This document shows, in pieces, positions 33,178 to 44,761 of a stretch of DNA of 64,000 nucleotides. The stretch is from NCBI GenBank assembly GCA_022419385.1, contig JAJUBI010000003.1:2914001-2978000 (forward strand), read 5' to 3'. Position 1 is the first letter of the stretch. Every line of letters begins with the position of its first letter. The notes beneath the pieces were generated by a model, which made no database searches, was not told the DNA's origin, and was given only the letters and a program-made list of their open reading frames with translations. The stretch comes from Paraconiothyrium sp. Pb-2020 (taxonomy: Eukaryota > Ascomycota > Dothideomycetes > Pleosporales > Didymosphaeriaceae). The position numbers were made by a program, and so were the translations under genes.

Positions 33178-35904
33178 ATGGCAAACTCGAAGTGAGTCAA
33201 GACACGCGCAAGCCTTCGCGACGCCTGGCACAGCGAACGCCCGACCGGACGAACTCAAACTGACGGGCCGCCAGGTACGGATACGTGCGCGACTTTGAGC
33301 TGCCCGATAACCTCTTGCCCAATACCTTCATCGTGGTGCGCATAGATGGCCGGGGCTTTACAAAGTACGATTCCCTTCACGGCTTCATCTATTCCGCTCC
33401 TCAGGCACAGCTTCTTTCCGCTTTCGGCGCCCCTGGGGGTTGCCCGCATATGCGGTCCAAAGAAGTGTTTCGAGAAGCGAGCAGCCATCACCCGACGTAT
33501 GCTGACATGCTCGCTACTGCAGACTTACCACAAAGTACAACTTTGTCAAGCCCAATGACCGCAGGGCACTGGACTTGATGAACGGTGCGGCTGAGGCCGT
33601 CATGAAAGATTTGCCGGACCTCGTGTTGGCTTACGGTCAGAGCGACGAATTCAGGTATGTATTCCATTCTTCCCTTCATCCTTGTTTGGTCAAGATTGCA
33701 CATTTGGAGGGAAACTATCATGTCGGGCTAAAATACCACATGTGAACTTTGTGGAACAACGAAACTTAGCTGACCAGTGATGTAGTTTCGTCTTTCACAA
33801 GGACTGCATGCTGTTTGAGCGGCGGGCTAGGTATGAACTATCGCATCCTCATCACTCATCATCACGTCGATGATTACACAGAGCATCTAACAATCCCCAG
33901 CAAGCTCGTGACGACTATTGTATCGACGTTCACGGCCAATTACGTGCTTGGGTGGGCCAAGTACTTCCCGGACGCACCTCTGACGGCCCCTTTGCCATCA
34001 TTCGACGGGCGAGCAGTATGCTACCCCAGCAACACTAATATAAGAGACTACCTGAGTTGGCGGCAAGCTGACTGTAAGTTTGCTACTATTGGCTCTCTCG
34101 AGCGCTCGTGCATACATACATCCGAAGCCTTATGCACCCCACGTCGGGCCTTCTTCAGCTCGAACACGTAGCTGACTCCGCACAGGTCACGTAAATAATC
34201 TCTACAACACTACGTTCTGGGCTCTCGTCCAACAAGGTGGTCTCGATAATCGTGTGGCAGAGAACGAACTCAAGGGCACTGTCTCGGGTGACAAGAACGA
34301 GATCCTGTTTAAGAGATTCGGCATCAATTACAACAACGAACCGGAAATCTTCAAGAAGGGGAGCGTGCTCTACCGAGATGTAACTTTCCCATAAATATCA
34401 CTCTTTCGTTCTCTGGCTGAACCTCGCAGTTCTTCCCAACATCAACGCAATCGTCACCGACACACGCGAAGTCTCCAACAGTACAGCATCCAACACCGCA
34501 ATCGATAGCAAGACCAATGTCTCAACCACTGGAAAGCATACATCACGATCTCTTCCACTCTTCGCCTGCCTCCGGAACATCAACAGCGACCGCATCAACG
34601 CCTCGTGGACCGACTTTCCTTTCTACATCTACAACTCCCTCACCTCCGCCGTCACCACCGACAATTCCAATGCCCTTTTTCACCAATGCCTTTGAAGACC
34701 GGCCATCCGTGGGCTACCCGTCAACGTTTTCGCACCCGACATTTTCACCCATATCACCGTCCGCTAACGCCTCTGCCCCACGCCATGCTCTACAAGCGCT
34801 AATGCCCATACCCCTTCCTCCGCCCACTCTCAAACCCAGCACACGACCGCCTCTGTCATTGAACCCACCTAATCCGATCACGCACACTAATACATCACCG
34901 ATGCCCTCCCCTTACGTACCGACGCCAACTACGAACACTTCACCTACCACATCGAACTCGAAGAAACCTGTGAAACCCATCTCGCACTCCGCCAGCGCCT
35001 CTCTTTCAACCCACCCGAAGACTTTAGGCCCATCATACAGACCTTCTCCAAAACGCAGCCCCAGCATGTCCGTCCTTGAAGGCGGTCTCTCAGGCGGCCC
35101 ACCCCAAATCCCCCAACGCTTCTCCTCCATACCCCGAACCAGTCGCCCCGAAAGCTCTCCCTCCCCTCTCAAAAATCCTACGCCCTCCTTCGTCAAGAGG
35201 CTACAGAAGATCCCACGGGAAGCAACCCCGCGAACACGTCCTCACACCGCGGAGGAAGATCACGGACGCCGCCCTACCAACTCATGACTATGAAGGAACT
35301 TCCTAGTCCACCGACGGGCGATGACAATGATGTCGGTGTCCGTGCTTCAGTTATGGGCTCGGAGCCGCAGCCCTGGGCCCAGAGTCCCCAACCACCACCT
35401 ACGCGAGGGTCGGAGTTTTCAGCGGGAGGGTCGAGCGGACACGGCGAGATGGAGAGTCTGATCGTGAATCCGGTGATTCCACCCAGTCCGCCGGGTAGCT
35501 CAATGCGCTCGCACTCACGTGCTGGGTCAAGTTATTCAAGAGCTTATTCATTTCCTGCGCCGCCTTCAGGGCCGCCTACTGGTAGTGGGATGGGCGTGGA
35601 ACAATTCGCAGCTTTCGATTGGGGAAGCAAGGTAGAAGTGGGGGAGGCGCCGCCCGAGGTGCCGAAGAAGTCGAAGGGGAGGGCGAAAAAGGGGGGAAAG
35701 GGGAAGAAGGTTCTGGGGATCGGAGATGGTGGGTGGTCTGCGGAATTAGAGGGACGGCCGAAGCAGATGAGTAGGACGCAGAGGGAGAAAGAGAAGAAGA
35801 AGAGGGGGAAGGCAAAGATTGTCACGGAGCATGTGGATATCATTGGAGATACGTTTTGGGAGAGACGGCCATGGATTTTGAGTGGGAGGGCCGGGCAAGA
35901 GTGA
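33178..35904 (+). CDS. THG1: tRNA-His guanylyltransferase with large low-complexity insertion
   Basis: Thg1 adds G-1 to tRNA-His. Firm exons: 33178-33191, 33275-33364, 33523-33654, 33786-33830, 33901-34073, 34186-34379 (216 aa), all GT-AG. They encode MANSKYGYVRDFE, RIDGRGFTK, GQSDEFSFVF (metal-binding Asp/Glu), RRASKL and HVNNLYNTTFW. The family's C-terminal signature (HVDIIGDTFWERRPWIL) lies only at 35824-35904. Between them, 34430-35287 is a 286-codon Ser/Pro/Thr-rich frame entered in phase by a GT-AG intron 34380-34429, but it ends in TGA in a frame different from the C-terminal exon (open from 35080). A 56-bp intron (35142-35197) with a weak GTCGCC donor would restore frame, giving about 688 aa against a usual 240-300. 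One intron of about 920 bp or a frameshift are alternatives. Confidence 0.75.
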
Positions 35905-38900
35905 GACGGATGTGGACGAACGTTGTCAAGGTTAGTAAGGATGGGTGTAATGGGTTCACATTGTGGATGTGTTGGGTACCAAAATGTGGAGAAGATAATT
36001 GTTAAATCTTGAGTATGCCATAATACTCTTCTTCTGTTGCGCATCGTTCCATGTGCTATGCTCGTAGGGCAGAGGTACTGTATGATCGGAGCTGCTTGGT
36101 CTTTCAACGTGTCTGGTGCAGGTAAGTTCAGACTACGTCGGATGAAGCGTGAATATAGAGTTGCATATTGGACTGGCGCATGGAATGATGCTTGCGCTGA
36201 TAATCTGACATGCCGTCGAATGTGGCACAGTAGGTGGCCAGGTTGGATTGGGGCCTAGAACAGGTCACGCAAGAGAGCAACTGCCCACTTGACTAAATAA
36301 CGGCCACTGATCCGGGCAACTTCAGCCTCACAGTATGCCTGAACTGCACGACTAATCACGGACTTCAGTCACAAGGCCAATGTGTTCTCATTCTGCCGGT
36401 CTGCCGAGCTCTGTTCCTATATTCCTTATAAGATCGTGGGAGAAAGAAGGCACGTTCACTTGTGGGAGAAGCAGCGATTTTCTTGTGGAATTCCTTGTAG
36501 AACTTGTAGAAGCAAATAATCTCCATACGCAGCGATGGACATTTCCTACCTCATCCTTGAATACCATCAGTTGCTGGCGCGGACGGTACAGCGATTGACA
36601 TTAGCTCATGTAGATGAAGCTGAACCCTACATTTCCGACAAAAAAGACGTAGCAAAGACATGGAGGACAACCCGATTCACGTGAAAGGGCGCACATTGTG
36701 CGTAACCGAAGGGAAGCGCTCTCGGCGACATGACAAGCGAGTTGATATTAGGCTGTGTAACCATACCTAGGTAGCCTTGCAAGGTGTAGACAGACTGTTC
36801 ATGCTGCGCACAGCTTCATAGGTGGACGGCTTGATGAAAGGCCAAGTTTACTAGGTAGGGCTTAGATCCACGCGATGTCGATATAGATATTGGAATCATC
36901 TAGCGAAGATACTACGAGACCAAACGTTCAACGAGAAAGTCTTAGTAGAAGCCTGCTATGCAATCTTTTTAGTGTGTGGATTGGTCATATCAGCAATGGT
37001 GTATCTGATGAGGTTGTGAAGTTCGAGCCGTTAGACTTTCCAGGTCGGGGCCAACACTGGTGCGCCGACTCTTTCTCGCTGCGAGCTAAAGCACCTATCC
37101 AACCACATCTTGTCCATCAACTTCTTCCAACCCCCAGAGATATTTGTACTCTATGGTGACGCCAGCCACGCATCACCATGACGCCACAAATCGAAGCTAG
37201 TGCGTCACTGTTGAGCCATGGTTCGACACCAATCGTTCAAAAAAGGTGATACCTCTGGTCTGGCGGTGTCAGCAATGAGGCTGCCATTTCTAAACACTGA
37301 TACACAACAGTTGACACGTTATATTCAAAACACGTCGACCGAAGCCTATCTTTCTTATGAATCAGGCGAATTTCTCGCAGAGAGCAGTCAGGTGTGATGG
37401 TGTAGAAGGAGGCTCTATGAGCAGAGTAGTTCACGAGTATCGGTTGCGGCATCCGTGGGACGTGTATGTACCTATATGGTATATATCCACATGATATGAT
37501 GCATATCCGGTCGATTGTTCAGTCGCGGTCAAACTCTCAACACCTCTCAAACGCACAAAGCTTAGCAGTGCTTCAGCAGACCTTGCCAAGCTTGATTGCT
37601 TGATGGTGACACCCGCCTCCAGTGCAACAGCATCGCACCACAATTTGGGGCTAGTGATCACATACTACACTGACTAATGTGCTTTGCAAAAGTTTTGCTC
37701 CATCTCCTGTGGCTCTACGTATTCTTTTTCAGCATTCTATGTGCTATTGGAGGCTGAGTTCAGCTAAAATATGTCGAATATATCTTTCTAGGGCTGGTAG
37801 ACGTTAGAATAGGGCACGAAGCCTTTTCAACTAAACTGTCCACACAATGCGATCACTTTATATCACTTATCACCACCATGCGTTCTCCATTATTGCCCTC
37901 GCCGGTCTTATCGGCACTGCCGAGTCTCTTGCATTCGCTACTGAGGGCCAAGAAGATGCAGCTCTGAACAACCTATTGATATTGCGCTCCGCTGAGCTGG
38001 GACCAACCGTAAAGACCGAACCCAAGACGCACCGTACGCTTCTCACAGAAGATGCTTTGAGTTGTCTGTTGGGATCGCGCCGATGATGCTCAGGACACAA
38101 GAGTGCGTGACGCCCCGGTATAGAATAAATATGCCTTATGCATGACCACCTCGTACCTTAAAAAACCCGCCAACTTACGGCGACCTTGTGCCTACACATG
38201 CAGACCAAGACGAACAAGGCACAACCACTGTGAGAGGCCTGCAGCTGAACCCCAGGCTCGTACAAAGAACAAATATGCATAACGCCATGGTGCTGAGTGA
38301 AATGCCTCAGGCAAGCTTACAGCGTACCCTGCTTCACCCTCATTCACACTTTCATCGTGTACAAGACTTTCGCGGTCACTTGCGGTCGCCATACCATGGC
38401 AGAATCCGTGCAAAAGTTGATTTTATACATCTTACTACTATCGGCCTATATGTGGTTGGTTGTTTGACTTTAATCGAGGTGTTATGGTGATAGGAATCTG
38501 GAATCTGTTGGCCAAGGTCGGATAGCCAATTATCTATAGGCCGATAGTCATACATCTTAAAGAACCCCACCTCTTCGTTTGATTTCTTCCTTGGGTGGTA
38601 GTCGCAAAACTTTTGAAAGCACCGATAAAGCGTCACCATAAGTTTACTCCCCGAAGATAAAGTACTCAAGTCCAGCAACCCATCTCTACCGTTAGGGGTT
38701 CACGCGCACCAAAGTTGAGATCGTATGGGTCACCATCTTCAGAAGTCTACAGAAGTCAACTGGTGTGATGGTGTTTGATTTATTTGCTTCTGTTCTCTTT
38801 GCTGCGAACATCGTCTGCAACAGTAGATAGGAGTATCTGTAAGCTCCGTTCAGTTTGTACTAATCTCTTGCGTGGCCGTTTTTTACTACAGCGATTGTCA

Positions 38901-39081
38901 TGTAGAATCCAGTAGCGCCTTCCAGTGTTTTGCCACGTACGTGTCTAGTAGACTAGATGCATGAATTTTTATGGGATAATACTCCATTAGAACCACGTAT
39001 GTGTATTCGACTCGCCGTCCCTGTGGTTTAAGACCATTCCGCATGCTTTCTCCCTTGTCGCTGTTACGGAGTAACGAGTCT
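35905..39081. other. Gene-poor stretch, 3.2 kb
   Basis: No recognisable gene except one small signal-peptide-like frame (37847-38086). An isolated B-box-like GGTTCGACACC occurs at 37220-37230 without a tRNA A-box or acceptor stem. No transposase or reverse-transcriptase remnant could be read. Confidence 0.45.
37847..38086 (+). CDS. Small ORF with signal-peptide-like N-terminus
   Basis: 79 codons with a genuine ATG in a reasonable fungal context (CACACAATG). The first 31 residues (HHHAFSIIALAGLIGTAESLAFA region) resemble a secretion signal with an Ala-x-Ala-like end. The remaining roughly 48 residues are polar with one Cys, so it is not a typical Cys-rich effector. No homologue is recognised and it sits alone in a gene-poor stretch. 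It may be a small secreted protein or chance. Confidence 0.25.
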   Translation: MRSLYITYHHHAFSIIALAGLIGTAESLAFATEGQEDAALNNLLILRSAELGPTVKTEPKTHRTLLTEDALSCLLGSRR

Positions 39082-40075
39082 TCAACCCGCTTTGCTCATC
39101 TTAGCTCTACCGTCGTCCCGTTCCTCATCCTCGTCACCACTAACCACTATGGTATGCTTGCGCTTGCGCTCTTTTTTTTCGGACCGTGCTGCATCTGCCT
39201 TAATAGGGGCCTTATGTTCCAATGTGATTTGAGGTGAAGCGGGTTGCGGATCGGAAAGCATGTCACCCATGTCAGCGCGCTGACCGGCGGTACCTTGCGA
39301 GAGGATTTTGGGGGGTTTCTCTCTCTCCAAGGCTTTCTTGTCAGCAAGTACTTCTGTTGAAGCAAACTCAGCGTCGAACTTGATTCGATCGAGGGGATTG
39401 CATACTCGCTTGCCCTTCAGTGCCCATCCCCTTTGCGGCGGCATCTGCACTTCTATCGTCGGCTTTCGCCACTTCTGTTCGCATTCCTAGTATATTCCTC
39501 AGCGCTTCATGTTGTGTTCCGAGGCGGACATAAATACTGCTCAATTCGCGATCAACGCGAGCTTTCGCATCCACCGATAGCGCCACCGCAAAGTCGTAGT
39601 GTTCCTCATGTACGACGTCCACAGTGAACCTGCCGCCTAGCTCCTGTAGTGAAGGCTCGCGGCCGGTCTGCTGAAGCATTGCCTGCTGCAGTGATTTCCC
39701 TTGCAACCTCCGCTCGCCGTAGAATCGTATGTCTTCGTACCTAACGAGATGCTCTTGATACGCCATGAGGTGCTCTGCGCTGTAACCGAACAGATGTTCG
39801 AAGAACGCAATCTTTTTATCGCGGTCGTCGAGTTCGTCGAGCAGGATACCGATGGCAGAGGATACTGCATCGGGATCTGTGTCGCATTTCAGCTTCCTTG
39901 CGGCCGAGTCAAAGTCGACACCAGCCACACAGCTGTCAGTACGGAAGTCTTCGGTGGAAGAGCCATGGGCAGACGTGCTAGTAAGAGGTTCATTCTCCGG
40001 GAATGCGTGCGGTTCGGGACCAATATCAGTAGACACGCTCTCGGTCGGTTCACCGCTGGACTGGGCTCCAGACAT
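39082..40075 (-). CDS. Unrecognised protein with central charged helical region
   Basis: Two frames overlap on minus: 40075 to 39368 from a true ATG (MSGAQSSGEPTES), and 39450 to 39082 with another. A GT-AG intron (39537-39453, GTATTT...GATAG) fuses them in frame: join 40075-39538, 39452-39082, 302 aa. Residues of about 70-150 are charged and probably helical (LLDELDDRDKKIAFFEHLFGYS). The second exon holds RGWALKGKRVCNPLDRIKF and a basic cluster EKKERKRKH, a likely nuclear signal, before an acidic Asp/Glu end. I do not recognise the family. The splice is plausible but unproven; without it the first frame alone gives 235 aa. Confidence 0.5.
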
Positions 40076-40480
40076 TGTGCCTACGTTCTTTAGTACGTAA
40101 AGTTCAGTGCTGCGCTCAGGGCCATCGTCTGAGACTTACAATTGGGTTGGACTAAAGGGGTGTAGCGGAGAGCGGATGCAGGAGCGTGGATATAAAACAG
40201 ACAGACCAAGTTTTCAACTTGAACCAAATATTGTCTAGTAATAGATCCAAGATCGAAAAATCCTGATGTATGATACAGATAGCGCGGGAAAAGGCATGAG
40301 CCAATATCTCACACCGAATGCGGTCGAACGGTGTCCGTCATGTCCTTGCTTCACCGCACCGCAAGGCAACGCATTGGCCATTGCGCAGCTTCGCCGTCAC
40401 CTTCACTAGAGCAACGCGTCCATCCGCCCGCCTTCAGCATCATGTGACTGCGCTCGGACCCGCGCCCTCTCGCCTCGCTG

Positions 40481-40489
40481 TATATAAAA
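40481..40489 (+). promoter_or_regulatory. Promoter-like TATA box without assigned gene
   Basis: TATATAAAA followed within 50 bp by a pyrimidine-rich run (CTCTCTCCTCTCTCACTC), the usual arrangement of a strong fungal core promoter. The first downstream ATG (40621) opens only 23 codons (MPAILSGSGSLIGRK). A spliced small gene or noncoding transcript is possible. Confidence 0.35.
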
Positions 40490-40856
40490 TTGACGCTCTC
40501 TCCTCTCTCACTCGTATCTCCCACCCTCAATCTTGTTTTATCACGACCAAACTGAGCTTCTGCTGACAGGGACGACGACGAAGACCCCTACCAAGTCGCG
40601 GCGTGAGGCGCTTGGTAAAGATGCCTGCGATATTGAGTGGCTCCGGCTCTCTTATAGGCCGAAAGGTCCATGGCTTCGATGTCAAAAGTTGATTCAGGGA
40701 GGCGTGACAGTTTTTGGTATGCTCGTGTTCGTACCCCGTTGGCCTTACTACTTTTGCCAGAGGGAGAGCCTGCAGTGTGAACTGCGGAAGTCATGAGGAG
40801 GGTACTGCGTCCTGGTGTGCGTTGGTGTTGGCGCGGTCCCTCTGGAGGGGCTCACC

Positions 40857-40883
40857 ATGTACTGCGGGGGAGGTGCAGTACAT
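40857..40883. repeat. Hairpin: 9-bp perfect inverted repeat, 9-nt loop
   Basis: ATGTACTGC at 40857-40865 and GCAGTACAT at 40875-40883 enclose a G-rich loop (GGGGGAGGT). Confidence 0.6.
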
Positions 40884-42505
40884 CTAGTCTGGCTCAATTT
40901 TTTTTTCATTGACTGCTTTGGCGATGCCGGGCTTTCGAAGAAGAAGGATGTGGTGAAACCTTTGGCCTATACAAACTGGGGAGAAGCGCATGAATCTGCT
41001 TCGTTTGTATTGCAATCTTGCTCTTGCAAATGTCTCAGTCCTCAACAGACTGTCGTTGATAGCCATCGCTTTGATGCTTTTTGATGCAGATGGCTCAAAC
41101 ACCACAAAGTCTGCCAGCTATGTGAGACCAATCCGGGTCCGCTTGGTCTCGTCACTAACCATCAATTCCATGAACTATCGATGGTTTAGTACTACTTTGC
41201 ACCGCTTTTTTGTAATCCCGAGGTGGTGAAGAAAGTCTCGGCCTGGCCTTCGCTTTCGCCATCACCAAGGAACCGTGGTTAAAGCTGTAGCACTTAGTCG
41301 CGCCTTAAGCGCAGTTTTTCCTTTCTCCAAGAACCTCTGCATCGCACACAAAGGTTTTGATAAGATGCCTTCGAGACACGAGAGCTTACTCTCGAAGACA
41401 CATAGAAAAGTCCAAGGGTTGTCGTTCTCGACTGACATTATTGTTCCAGGTTCTTGGTGCTCACTGAGTTCCAAGCTCATATAGGAGTTCTGTCGGCCGA
41501 TCCTACCTTCGTACATAACTAAGTAGAATGGAGTAAGGATTCGTAAGTAAAGGTGACTGTTGATTATGAGCTTTGGTTATGTGTCCAGGCGGCCCTCGAA
41601 GACGGACTCTGCACTTGAAGCAGATTCTGCTCATTGTCAAGAGTCAAGCAGAGACGCAACCACACACGTAGCGCCTATCGTAGCGAACTTCCAAAGGAAT
41701 ATTCTGGGTACTGTAATACCTGAAATCATGGCGTCCGTGTTGTTGGATGTTATGAAAGGTTGATGCAGACACGCACAGAACGTATTGCGCCTTCAAAGCA
41801 ACGGAGAACTGGAATCCGCTAGACCACATCCTTATGTAACCGCAATGGGTTGAAGCCGTGATTCTTTGGCCTAGGGAGCGCTACCCCTGCTCATGCCTGC
41901 CTCCCAGTAGCTCAACAAAAGACTTTTGATACTAATCTGATGTATGCCACGAAATCCATATTGCGGAACTGTATTTCGGCGAAGCGAAAGGGGCGGATGT
42001 GGTCTAGTTTGGCTAGGAGGCGCAACAATCATGCTTAGAGACCAAAGAGCGAAACCAAACATGCAGGCCGTTAGGCGAAAGGCAACCCACCATATATTAT
42101 GTGGAGGGCTGGAGTCGTAAGGGAATGTTCTTTAGATACTAGATACGATGGCGGTTAAGGCCACGCAAGGATCGATGTAGGAAGATGCGGCACTCGGCTG
42201 AACTTTTCTTCCGTCCCCCAACCAATGTGCTTTTCACCTCGTACGTGCCTGCCACATTACTTTCACGTCGCTCAACGCAACAGGTCGTGGCGTAATCATG
42301 CGACCATGTCTTAATTCCTTACGTCTGCGTGGGTACCTGTTCGCACAAGTTGGAAATTCTTGCTCAATCCAGCGACCCTGCCTTAACCTAGGCTATGCCA
42401 GAAAACTGATGGTATATCGGCTATTCACCACCTGCATACCAGGCTTGATAATTTGTCCTTTTTACACTGGGATAACATTGCTCGATATATCAGATGATGC
42501 GTATT

Positions 42506-42521
42506 CCGACCACGTGGTCGG
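42506..42521. promoter_or_regulatory. 16-bp perfect palindrome with CACGTG core
   Basis: CCGACCACGTGGTCGG is self-complementary over its full length. CACGTG is the bHLH/E-box (Cbf1/SREBP-type) core. It lies about 590 bp upstream of the orphan gene start at 43092. Confidence 0.4.
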
Positions 42522-43091
42522 TTTCCGCATCTATTGTGGCGTCGAGACTGACATTATTGACATCAGCGCATCTTGTTTACGGTGTCTAATCAAAGCCTCC
42601 GAGCTCTTTTAATATAAGGAAGTACATGCGATACTCGTGTCTCCAGTCATAGCGACTCATCCGATAGTTCTGCCCAAACATGGAAGGCGCAAGAACCCGC
42701 TGACCTGCCACCGGATCCTCAAACTGAAATATTCGTTCACTCTTCCACTGGAGACGCTGAATCTACCAGCTTCTATACTATTTTATGTGCGGTTCAGCTT
42801 ACCGTATCTCACTCATTGTATCTCCTATCGCAGACCTGGAACCTTTGGAGCATACTCTCGCCAGCATTCGATTGAAGCACGCAAAACCAGGTGAAGCGGG
42901 AGCCTAGTCGGTTTCGTTGACTCCATAGCAACAGGCTGCACCTCTAACGCCCCGTGCCCACGATTAGGTACATATAAACACACGCCGCCGTGCAGAGCGC
43001 CGACGCGACACGTTCACGCCGCCTCAACAGCAACAGTTGCATCAACATCCTACAGCCTTCACATAACACGATACCCAGCACGCTCGTGCAA

Positions 43092-44006
43092 ATGCCGCTG
43101 CGTGCTCAACCCAGCGTGTCCGATGCCCGGGCATTGGAAGCTGAAGGCTTGGGTAGCGAGATCGCACAACAGGTGAACCGCACACTGAGTGGCTATCTAG
43201 AACACATCCGTGAACGTATCCGGGAGTCTATGAGCGCCGAGATGGATCAGTTCCGCGAACGTATTCGAGAACGTATGGTCGCCATTGGAGGCCCTCCCCC
43301 CGTGCTCGCAACGATTCCCACGGCGGCTACCGTCCCACCAACCCTACACGAACATCGAGGACAGATAACTACCGAGTTTCAGGACCGGGCGGAGACTTTG
43401 AGGATTACTAGGTTTGTCAAACAAGGCGTTTGCCCGTCTCTAGCACATATAAAATGCTAACAATACAGGGCCACACGCCGAGCCCACATTGCGCCCGTCA
43501 ACCGTCAAACTGACATGCCCAACGACACCACTTACGAGCTCATCGTCCAACAATACTGTGCTCGTGCCGTCCAATATGGCCATGGTGTTTACAACCGATG
43601 GCCACGGTCACGGTTCGCACCGCCCTACATCCCAGCCCGGGAGATCCCACTGAGCTGCCAGGACGCGTGTCGATGTGCCCACCTCTACTACGAAATCGCA
43701 CCTTATCGGCTCCGAAGCTTGCATTTCGATGACCTGATGCAAGACTACGACAGGGACTTGAGGCGTAGACTTCGCCGCCAAGCTTTGGGCGAGGCGGGTT
43801 TCTTCAGCACGACGCCGGATCGAGCTCTCGTAGAGCTGCGACAGGCTCGAGCACTCGCTGGGATCGATGTGAGCGAATACGACGTAGAGATTACCAGGAG
43901 GATTCTCGCGGATCCGTCGGCGTGGGGACAGGTCGGCTCTGTGATGAGGCGGCGAGGATGGGTGGATGAGGTGCTCAATGATGGGGAGAACTATGTGTTG
44001 CATTGA
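43092..44006 (+). CDS. Orphan protein, basic and helix-rich
   Basis: Join 43092-43411, 43469-44006 (285 aa), one 57-bp GT-AG intron with TGCTAACA just before the acceptor. The start is the ATG at 43092 (MPLRAQPSVSDAR). Residues of about 15-65 are a charged amphipathic helix with repeated RERIRE units. The second exon has paired aromatic/Cys segments (VQQYCARAVQYGHGVYNRWP, CQDACRCAHLYYEIAPYRLR) and an Arg-rich stretch (DRDLRRRLRRQALGEAGFF). No family is recognised. Intact splice signals and a clean long second exon argue for a real, probably lineage-restricted gene. It lies upstream of SWR1 on the same strand. Confidence 0.6.
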
Positions 44007-44761
44007 GGGATGGAACTCGTGAGCTTGAAGAGCTGGTTGTCGAATCAACGACATTCTATGAGAGGGACCGGGTCAAGACCCAAGACTGCGGGGTTCGATC
44101 AAACGAGGCGTCGGCAATGGATTGTGGTCAAGGTAGTCTGTGTAGCCTACACCGCTGTAATGGAGCTATACTAGACGGGGGGCGTGATTCAGGTCGGGAC
44201 TACCATGGGCTGAGTATTCATGCATCCCATGATTGCGCAAGGGCCGGATGATCACGTGACGCCCCATCGACGTCGTTTGTTCGGCTCAGCAGGGAAAGTA
44301 TGATGAGAGTGTGCGAAGAGAGCAATCTGCAGGGTACGCGTGATGTGGCGATGGCGGGCGAATGTTGGCCATGCCGCAAGACGGAAAGACGCCATGCCAG
44401 CCGCCGTGCGCCCTTGCCACGGGTAGTGCAGGCGTCGCGAAGTGTTCGCGACATGGAATATCGGGGCTAGCCTCTGTTTGGCATGGCGATGCACGCTTCA
44501 AGGCAGCGGCGTTTGGACACCCCCGGACGCTCTATTCTTTTCGAGATCACCCACGACACCGTCGAAGAAACGTTTCGGCTTCTACGGCGCCTTTGAGACG
44601 TGTCAGAGCAAGTCTGACCACACCAGCGTACTTGCCAGACCGCTGCCATCCGTGCGACATCACATCTGCGCTGATTCATGTTGGTTCCAGGTGGCGCGCG
44701 GTGGTCCCCTTGCTGTGACCTGTTGTGAGGAGGCTTCCAGCGCGGCCCTCGTGTGTTGGTG
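44007..44761. other. SWR1 upstream region
   Basis: 755 bp between the orphan gene and SWR1. It contains TCACGTGA at 44252-44259. Overlapping short frames on both strands have no family signal. Confidence 0.4.
44252..44259. promoter_or_regulatory. TCACGTGA, Cbf1/bHLH-type palindrome
   Basis: Perfect 8-bp palindrome matching the Cbf1 (CDE I-like) consensus, about 500 bp upstream of the SWR1 ATG. Confidence 0.35.

Larger units (their letters stand above)
40076..43091. other. Gene-poor stretch, 3.0 kb
   Basis: No gene supported. It contains a promoter-like TATATAAAA at 40481-40489 followed by a CT-rich tract, a 9-bp-arm hairpin and a 16-bp palindrome, listed separately. Confidence 0.45.

Noticed and set aside
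34517..35287. Independent Ser/Pro-rich gene starting at the internal ATG
   Set aside because: The frame continues upstream and is entered in phase from the Thg1 core by a good intron, and the Thg1 C-terminus lies beyond it, so an independent gene is the less economical reading.
37220..37230. tRNA B-box-like GGTTCGACACC
   Set aside because: No A-box, cloverleaf arms or pairing acceptor stem nearby.
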